The notes under the pieces are model-generated. The model was not told the origin of the DNA and did not search any database. It saw only the letters and a list, made by a program, of their open reading frames with translations. Below, one piece after another: positions 8,868 to 12,833 of a stretch of DNA of 12,833 nucleotides. A program made the position numbers and the translations under genes. The DNA comes from UBA7396 sp034676185. Its GTDB lineage: Bacteria > Patescibacteriota > Gracilibacteria > BD1-5 > UBA6164. Location of the stretch: positions 1 through 12,833 of the forward strand of contig JAUCCN010000023.1 of the NCBI GenBank assembly GCA_034676185.1. Reading direction: 5' to 3'. How positions within the stretch are numbered: position 1 is the stretch's first letter; each line of letters begins with the position of its first letter.

Positions 8868-9737
8868 ATGCAAGCATTTTATTTAATTGATAAACCTATA
8901 TGAATTACTAGTTTTGATGTACTGAGACAACTAAAAAAATCTCTTTGAATCAAAAAAATGTGACATACGGGAACTCTTGACCCTCTTGCTACTGGTCTTT
9001 TATTAGTAGCAGTTTGAAATTATACAAAATTGATTCCTTATTTTGAAAAAGATATAAAAGAATATGAATTTAAAGTGTCTTTGGATGGAACTACACCAAG
9101 TTTTGATAATGAAACAGAAATTACATTTTTATGAGAAGAAAAAAAGAAGTATTTTAATGAATATTTGTCTCAACAGAAAATACAGACTTTACTACAAGAA
9201 AAATTTACAGGAAAAATTTCACAAATCCCCCCAAAATATTCTGCTATAAAAATTTGATGAAAGAAAGCTCTAGATATGGTGAGAAATTGACAAGACTTTG
9301 AAATGAGAAGTAGAGAAGCAATGATTTATAATATTGAGATTTTATGATTTTCTTATCCAGAATTACATTTAAAAGCAAAAGTAAGTGCTGGAACTTATAT
9401 AAGAAGCATTGCAAGTGATATCTGAGGTATGTTATGAACTTGAGGTTATGTAACATTTTTAAGAAGAACTGAAATTGGGAAATTATCACTAGAACTTTCT
9501 CAAAAATTAGATAATTTTAGATGAGAAAAAAAACTTTCAGAAGAAAAATTATTTGGAAATGATAGATTTATTCAATTTTCTCAAGATATAATAGAGGCTT
9601 TAGATCATGGAAAAATAATACAACACGAGGATTTAAATCTGGACCATAAAAAAGAATATTTTGTAAAAAATGCAGAAAATATATCTCATATCATTCAATA
9701 TGATGGCTTATATATCAAACCAATAAGAAAAATATAA
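8868..9737 (+). CDS. truB: tRNA pseudouridine-55 synthase
   Basis: Isomerises U55 to pseudouridine in the T-loop of tRNAs. The 289-residue protein begins M-Q-A-F-Y-L-I-D-K-P-I-G-I-T-S. It has the motif G-H-T-G-T-L-D38-P-L-A-T-G with the catalytic Asp38, K-E-Y66-E-F with the conserved Tyr, I-P-P-K-Y-S-A-I-K (120-128) and S-A-G-T-Y-I-R179-S-I-A (173-182). G32 in G-H-T-G, invariant in the family, is encoded by TGA, strong evidence for recoding. C-terminal residues (about 210-289) are less conserved and end in Y-I-K-P-I-R. No Shine-Dalgarno is visible; ATG 8868 gives the expected N-terminus. The tRNA-Lys gene 67 nt downstream has its own promoter. Confidence 0.95.
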
Positions 9738-9754
9738 AAAACTCAAAAAAAGAT

Positions 9755-9782
9755 TTGCATTATTTTAATTTTTTTATAAAAT
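9755..9782 (+). promoter_or_regulatory. tRNA-Lys promoter
   Basis: TTGCAT (9755-9760), a 16-nt spacer and TAAAAT (9777-9782), with the tRNA starting 22 nt further on. It closely resembles the promoter at 2817-2845. Confidence 0.55.
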
Positions 9783-9804
9783 GCTTGGGCTTTGTTAGAT
9801 ATTT

Positions 9805-9880
9805 GGGTTAGTAGCTCAGCCGGTAGAGCAGCGCCCTTTTAAGGCGAAGGTCGTGGGTTCGAATCCCGCCTGACCCACCA
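9805..9880 (+). tRNA. tRNA-Lys (anticodon UUU), CCA encoded
   Basis: A 76-nt cloverleaf. Acceptor GGGTTAG/CTGACCC has one G-U pair; D stem GCTC/GAGC; anticodon loop CTTTTAA with anticodon TTT; T arm GTGGG-TTCGAAT-CCCGC; 3' ACCA. The anticodon stem GCGCC/GGCGA has a G-A mismatch at its outer pair (27-43). Confidence 0.97.
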
Positions 9881-9890
9881 TTTATACCAG

Positions 9891-9926
9891 AGCGTTAACC
9901 AATTTTAAAATTTGTTATATAACGCT
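9891..9926. repeat. imperfect palindrome downstream of tRNA-Lys
   Basis: Outer 7-bp arms AGCGTTA / TAACGCT enclose a second palindrome AATTTT-AAAATT. There is no T run, so it is not an obvious terminator. Function unknown. Confidence 0.4.
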
Positions 9927-9942
9927 ACATAAACAAAGCAAT

Positions 9943-9980
9943 AAAAAAAAGAAGTAATTCAAATGAGTTACTTCTTTTTG
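9943..9980 (+). terminator. terminator downstream of tRNA-Lys
   Basis: Fifteen-bp stem (9946-9960 with 9965-9979, core GAAGTAATTC / GAGTTACTTC, one T-G wobble that pairs only on the plus strand), AAAT loop, and a U-rich 3' side. Confidence 0.75.
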
Positions 9981-10000
9981 TAATTATATCTTTAAAGCTA

Positions 10001-10390
10001 TGTCCGGTGTCAAGCCACCAAAAACTGGACACGAAATATCTTAACAAAAAAGAAGAATTATGAGTGTAATTTAGCAAATTTTGCAGGAGTCATTTTTAAA
10101 GTAGTATGAATTCTAAAATTGTTGTAATAATAGATATGTAAATGTATTGCCTCTATTACCTCAGCCATAGATTTAAATCTATTTAAGTCTCATAATTCAA
10201 ATTTTAACTTTCAATAAAAAGATTCCTGACATCCATTCTCCCAAGGAGAAGATTTTCTACTCATAGAAGCAGAAATATTATACTTCTTGAGTATTTCAAA
10301 ATATTCATAACTCCTGTATTCACTTCCTTGATCAGAATGAAGAAATAGAGGAGTTTGATTAGATGTTTTAAAGAAAATATCAGAACAATA
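10001..10390 (-). mobile_element. IS3-family insertion sequence, truncated remnant
   Basis: The 3' end of an IS3-type element. The terminal sequence starting TGTCCGGTGTC (10001) is the probable inverted-repeat end; it contains a nested inverted repeat (TGTCC-GGTG...CACC...GGACA, 10001-10031). The transposase remnant lies inside. No matching terminal repeat is seen to the right: the upstream half of the element (orfA, the start of orfB and the left repeat) is gone, replaced near 10365-10415 by recombinase sequence on the opposite strand. Confidence 0.75.
10058..10390 (-). pseudogene. IS3-family transposase OrfB (DDE integrase), 3' fragment
   Basis: About 110 C-terminal residues remain. Visible are T-P-L-F-L-H-S-D-Q-G-S-E-Y (second catalytic Asp), S-M-S-R-K-S-S-P-W-E-N-G-C-Q-E-S-F-Y (final catalytic Glu in E-S-F), L-G-D-L-N-R-F, and the family ending Y-Y-N-N-F-R-I-H-T-T-L-K-M-T-P, stopping at TAA (10060-10058). 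Two glycines, in F-Y-G-K-L and E-L-G-D, are TGA; the second is conserved in relatives, so the transposase belongs to an element adapted to a recoded host. The N-terminal part with the first catalytic Asp is missing, so it must be inactive. The exact 5' limit of homology is uncertain by about 30 nt. Confidence 0.85.
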
Positions 10391-10721
10391 TATGTGAAAA
10401 GTTGATAAAATATCATTTAAAGAAAAAAGAAGAATTATAGATATATTAGTTCAAAGGATCTTAGTAAAAAAAATAACTACTGATAAAGTAGTTTATTTAG
10501 ATGAGCAAAATGAGTTAAATGATAATACAGATAAAAGCATAAAAATTGATATTTTCTTCAGGTTCGAGGCAAAAAAAGTTGAAGAAAATATTGAGTCACC
10601 CGAACTCAGTAAAGGTATTAAGAATCAAAAAAACACCCCTAAGGATGCTATTAATGACGTTATTGGTCGGAGACGTGAGACTCGAACTCACAACCCCACG
10701 CTCCCAAAGCGTGTGCGCTAG
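10383..10721 (+). pseudogene. large serine recombinase, C-terminal remnant (probable)
   Basis: A plus-strand frame with V-D-K-I-S-F-K-E-K-R-R-I-I-D-I-L-V-Q-R-I (from about 10401) and later I-K-I-D-I-F-F-R-F resembles the C-terminal coiled region and last strand of large serine (resolvase/invertase-type) recombinases, which carry K-R-R-I-I/L-E-L-L-V-D-R-I and I-x-I-x-F-x-F there. The catalytic serine domain is absent; its place is taken by the oppositely oriented transposase remnant. Downstream the frame passes antisense through the 3' end of tRNA-Pro and stops at TAG 10719-10721. Codon use differs from neighbours: both Gly codons in 10440-10667 are GGT, and CCC, CTC and AGG appear. Identification rests on short motifs only. 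Confidence 0.55.
10627..10648 (-). terminator. terminator of the tRNA-Pro transcript (minus strand)
   Basis: On the minus strand CATCC-TTAG-GGGTG (one G-U wobble) is followed by seven T (10633-10627), 17 nt beyond the tRNA-Pro 3' end. The wobble pairs only in minus-strand RNA, so the site is oriented to end tRNA transcription. It lies inside the recombinase remnant frame. Confidence 0.6.
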
Positions 10722-10740
10722 CCAATTGCGCCAGTCTCCG
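10664..10740 (-). tRNA. tRNA-Pro (anticodon UGG), CCA encoded
   Basis: A 77-nt cloverleaf: acceptor CGGAGAC/GTCTCCG, D stem GCGC/GCGC, anticodon arm CACGC-TTTGGGA-GCGTG with anticodon TGG, T arm GTGAG-TTCGAGT-CTCAC, 3' ACCA. All stems pair perfectly. Confidence 0.97.
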
Positions 10741-10750
10741 ATTTTTTAAA

Positions 10751-10786
10751 TAGCTAGACTAGTTTCCTAGTACTAGCTACTTTTTT
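10751..10786 (+). terminator. hairpin plus T-run between tRNA-Pro and tRNA-Ile
   Basis: Stem TAGCTAG/CTAGCTA, one bulged A, then ACTAG/CTAGT around a TTTC loop (10751-10779), followed by T6 on the plus strand only. As a terminator it would stop plus-strand transcription arriving from the recombinase remnant through tRNA-Pro. On the tRNA strand the same hairpin may instead be an RNA-processing signal. Confidence 0.5.
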
Positions 10787-10793
10787 CTCTTAA

Positions 10794-10870
10794 TGGTGGG
10801 TGTACCAAGAGTTGAACTTGGGACCTCGTGATTATCAGTCACGCGCTCTAACCAACTGAGCTATACACCC
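10794..10870 (-). tRNA. tRNA-Ile (anticodon GAU), CCA encoded
   Basis: A 77-nt cloverleaf: acceptor GGGTGTA/TACACCC, D stem GCTC/GAGC, anticodon arm CGTGA-CTGATAA-TCACG with anticodon GAT, T arm CCAAG-TTCAACT-CTTGG, 3' ACCA. Confidence 0.97.
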
Positions 10871-10878
10871 GTATAAAT

Positions 10879-10923
10879 AAAAAGCGCAAAATACAAAAAA
10901 TTATATTTTACACTTTGTATTTT
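10879..10923 (-). terminator. possible terminator between tRNA-Gly and tRNA-Ile
   Basis: On the minus strand a 10-bp A/T-rich stem (10923-10914 with 10897-10888, AAAATACAAA / TTTGTATTTT) with a 16-nt loop is followed by GCGC and T5. The pairing is weak and the loop long, so it may be a processing hairpin instead. Confidence 0.35.
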
Positions 10924-10934
10924 TTGTTTTAATA

Positions 10935-11011
10935 TGGAGCGGGTAAAGGGACTCGAACCCTTAACCCTCTGCTTGGAAGGCAGATGCTCTAGCCAATTGA
11001 GCTACACCCGC
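10935..11011 (-). tRNA. tRNA-Gly (anticodon UCC), CCA encoded
   Basis: A 77-nt cloverleaf: acceptor GCGGGTG/TACCCGC, D stem GCTC/GAGC, anticodon arm TCTGC-CTTCCAA-GCAGA with anticodon TCC, T arm AAGGG-TTCGAGT-CCCTT, 3' TCCA. It reads GGA/GGG, the main standard Gly codons here, and is not the UCA-anticodon tRNA-Gly needed for UGA. Confidence 0.97.
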
Positions 11012-11029
11012 TTACTTTAACGCTTGGGT

Positions 11030-11057
11030 ATTCTATTAAAAAATTTAAATAAGTCAA
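11030..11057 (-). promoter_or_regulatory. promoter of the tRNA-Gly/Ile/Pro cluster
   Basis: On the minus strand TTGACT (11057-11052), a 16-nt spacer and TAGAAT (11035-11030), 18 nt before the 5' end of tRNA-Gly. This is the closest match to a textbook sigma-70 promoter in the window. Confidence 0.65.
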
Positions 11058-11076
11058 AACTTTTTTTAAAATTTAT

Positions 11077-11925
11077 TTATTTTCTTTCTTTTAAAGCTTT
11101 GAGAGTATTTTTCATAAGACATGCAACCGTTAACGCTCCTACTCAGCCAGGAACTGGAGTAATAGCATTTCCATTTTTTATAATATTTTCGAAATCACAG
11201 TCACCATATATTTTTTCATCAATTACGCTAAATCCTACGTCTAAAATAATACTTTTAGGATTTATTTTTTCTACTGTTAAAAATTTTGGTTTCCCCATAG
11301 CAGTGATGATAATATCAGCATTTTTTGTAAAAACGGAAATATTTTTTGTTTTTGAATTACAAATAGTTACTGTTGCAGAAGCATTAATAAGCAAATTTAC
11401 AATTGGTTTTCCAACAATATTACTTCTTCCAATGACAACAATATTTTTCCCAGCAATATCAATATTATAATATTTTAATAATTCCATCATTCCACTTGGT
11501 GTGCAAGGAGCAAGACCAGAAGTATCTCCAATAACAATTTTTCCTTGATTCTCAGGATGAAATCCATCTACATCTTTTTCAGGAAGTATAGCATTTATAA
11601 TTTTTTTTTCATTTATATGTTCTGGAAGAGGGAGTTGGATGATATATCCACTTATATTTTCATCATTATTAAGAAATTGGACTTTTTGAAGTAATTCATT
11701 TTCAGAGATATTTTCTTCAAACGAAAAAAGTTCAAATTCAATTCCTACATACTCAGCCCATTTTTGTTTTTGTTTTATATATCTTAGAGACGAAGGGTTA
11801 TTTCCAACCAAAATTACTCATAATTTTGGTTTTTTTGAAAAAGTAAAAATTTCTTTTTTTATATCTTCATATATCGCTTGGGCAACTATTTTTCCATCTA
11901 AAATCATTTTGTAGTAATTATTCAT
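11077..11925 (-). CDS. folD: bifunctional methylenetetrahydrofolate dehydrogenase / methenyltetrahydrofolate cyclohydrolase
   Basis: Cytoplasmic enzyme that interconverts 5,10-methylene-, 5,10-methenyl- and 10-formyl-THF, feeding one-carbon units to purine and formyl-Met synthesis. The 282-residue length is typical. Motifs: Y49-I-K-Q-K53 (catalytic Y-x-x-x-K), Q97-L-P-L-P, D-V-D-G-F (118-122), P-C-T-P-S-G (140-145), the Rossmann segment V-V-I-G-R-S-N-I-V-G-K-P (163-174) and P-V-P-G-G-V-G (257-263). TGA codons give Gly 36 and Gly 261, the latter within the invariant P-G-G-V-G; under the standard code the last 22 residues would be lost. Two in-frame starts are possible: ATG at 11925 or at 11907 (M-I-L-D-G-K). 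The second fits the family N-terminus better. Neither has a Shine-Dalgarno. The promoter overlaps that of the divergent gene at 11994. Confidence 0.95.
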
Positions 11926-11931
11926 AAAATT

Positions 11932-11959
11932 TTGATTTATTATATAATCAAGCTATAAT
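11932..11959 (+). promoter_or_regulatory. promoter of the PEGA-like membrane-protein gene
   Basis: TTGATT (11932-11937), a 16-nt spacer and a perfect TATAAT (11954-11959), 35 nt before ATG 11994. It overlaps the folD promoter on the other strand. Confidence 0.55.
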
Positions 11960-11966
11960 AAAGCAA
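11939..11966 (-). promoter_or_regulatory. folD promoter
   Basis: On the minus strand TTGCTT (11966-11961), a 16-nt spacer and TATAAT (11944-11939), 14 nt before the upstream folD ATG. It interleaves with the opposing promoter at 11932-11959. Confidence 0.55.
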
Positions 11967-11993
11967 ATAGTTTTTAGGAATTTAGGAAAATAT

Positions 11994-12833
11994 ATGGTAA
12001 ATAGACTCATTTCTCTTGCAATTTTGATATGTATTTTTTGAGGAATATATGGATTCTATTATTATTTTTTTGTAATAAATAAATGAGAGTTAACTCTTAT
12101 TTCTAATGTAGAGAATTATAAAGTGGTACTTTATAATAAAAACTTGATGGTACCATTTTCTACAGAATGTGAGAGCAAAAAGTGTGAACTTATTGATATT
12201 GCACCATTTGAATATGAAATGACAATTATAAAAGAAGGCTATAAAGATATTCAAAAAAATATTCGTGTTTTAGCAAGACAAAAAAGTGAAGAAGCATTTA
12301 TACTACAAAAACAATTATATGTAGAACCAGTCATTCAAAAAGAAGAAAAGCAGTGAGAATCTGAAACTCAAATTCAACATATAAGAGAAATTGCAGAACT
12401 TCAAAAAACATATAAATCTTTTCAAATTCCAAATCTTTGATATTTTTATTTTCAGCAAAATGATGATAAAACTTTGACTCTTTTTCATAAAAATGGAGAG
12501 GAAATAAAAAATCTATATTCTTTTTCACAAATAGAAAGAGCAAAAATAAATATCACTCAAATATTTCAAACCTCAAATATGATCAGTATTCAATATGCGG
12601 ATGATGTGTATTTATATAATCTCTCAAAAAATACAATAGAAAAGGTCTATTTTCCTCAAGGTATTGATTATATAAAAAAATCAAAAAATGAGTATCATTT
12701 TGTAAACCAAAAATGAACTTTTTTATATGATAGTAATACGAAAAAAATAGAATATTTTTATATATTTAAAGATTTTATTTATTATGACAATGAGCATTAT
12801 TTATGAGTTATTTTTTCTTCTGAAACAGAAAAA
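11994..12833 (+). CDS. membrane-anchored protein with PEGA-like domain (right end cut by window)
   Basis: 280 residues are visible and the frame is open at the window edge. Residues about 4-29 form an N-terminal transmembrane anchor rich in Ile, Phe and Tyr. Residues about 31-95 look like a PEGA domain: G-E-L-T-L-I-S-N near the start, then I-D-I-A-P-F-E-Y and M-T-I-I-K-E-G-Y-K-D. A Gln/Glu-rich helix (about 96-140) follows, then beta-rich sequence with repeating Y/N/D/K strands (about 146-280) that could be the start of a beta-propeller or similar fold. A good Shine-Dalgarno, AGGA at 11984-11987, sets the start. TGA codes Gly several times, including codon 31 in K-G-E-L. PEGA domains are usually surface-associated; a role in the envelope is inferred, and no specific function is recognised. 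Confidence 0.8.

Noticed and set aside
10001..10031. Nested inverted repeat at the IS end as a stand-alone terminator or attachment site
   Set aside because: It is best explained as the terminal repeat of the IS3 remnant; there is no T run and its position matches the expected distance beyond the transposase stop.
10046..10438. A 16-bp direct repeat, AAAAAAGAAGAATTAT, at 10046-10061 and 10423-10438, flanking the transposase remnant
   Set aside because: The second copy encodes the conserved E-K-R-R-I-I motif of the recombinase and the first is the noncoding tail of the IS. In such A/G-rich sequence a chance match is likely, and it does not sit at the element ends.
10546..10749. Small plus-strand open frame ending in V-R-L-E-L-T-T-P-R-S-Q-S
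   Set aside because: Its second half is the antisense translation of tRNA-Pro, a well-known spurious product, and its first half is out of frame with the recombinase remnant.
11024..11470. A 148-codon plus-strand open frame opposite folD
   Set aside because: It is antisense to a firmly identified gene, folD; the hydrophobic translation is a shadow of folD codons.

Overview
The window is very AT-rich bacterial DNA in which TGA is a sense codon. Read with TGA as stop, every sizeable gene except the start of the thymidylate kinase falls apart. Read with TGA as glycine (translation table 25), long uninterrupted genes appear, and the TGA codons fall on glycines that are invariant in their families: TruB GHTGTLD, LepB LGDN, SSB IEG, GpsA GxGxxG, FolD PGGVG and PKD WDFGDG. 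This code is known from Gracilibacteria and Absconditabacteria (SR1) in the candidate phyla radiation, so the host is very probably one of these. All coordinates below use table 25, with TAA and TAG as the only stops.

Layout. 1-97: tail of a thioredoxin, followed by a terminator. 255-2237 (+): thymidylate kinase, a YraN/UPF0102 nuclease-like protein and a GpsA-like dehydrogenase, tightly packed (4-nt gap, then a 13-nt overlap), ending in a terminator shared with the convergent ssb gene. 2275-2718 (-): single-stranded DNA-binding protein. 2878-8028 (+): one 1716-residue surface protein with a signal peptide, about nine PKD-like beta domains, a helical stalk, one transmembrane helix and a ~394-residue cytoplasmic tail carrying eight spaced copies of a V-P-D-W-L-K/Q motif. 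8117-8809 (+): signal peptidase I. 8868-9737 (+): TruB. 9805-9880 (+): tRNA-Lys.

10001-10721 is a scar of mobile DNA: the 3' part of an IS3-family transposase (minus strand, itself using TGA as Gly) abuts the C-terminal part of what looks like a large serine recombinase (plus strand), whose frame runs antisense into a tRNA-Pro gene. 10664-11011 (-): tRNA-Gly(UCC), tRNA-Ile(GAU) and tRNA-Pro(UGG) in transcription order. 11077-11925 (-): FolD. 11994 to the right end (+): a membrane-anchored protein with a PEGA-like domain, incomplete.

Together these are housekeeping functions (dTTP supply, DNA protection, folate C1 metabolism, tRNA modification, protein export) around a lineage-specific cell-surface protein. 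The PKD protein is immediately followed by signal peptidase I, the type of enzyme that would process its signal peptide. The giant protein with its repeated tail motif is the best candidate for an undescribed system. Promoters resembling TTGCAA-N16/17-TAAAAT or TATAAT can be seen upstream of several units; Shine-Dalgarno sequences are mostly absent.
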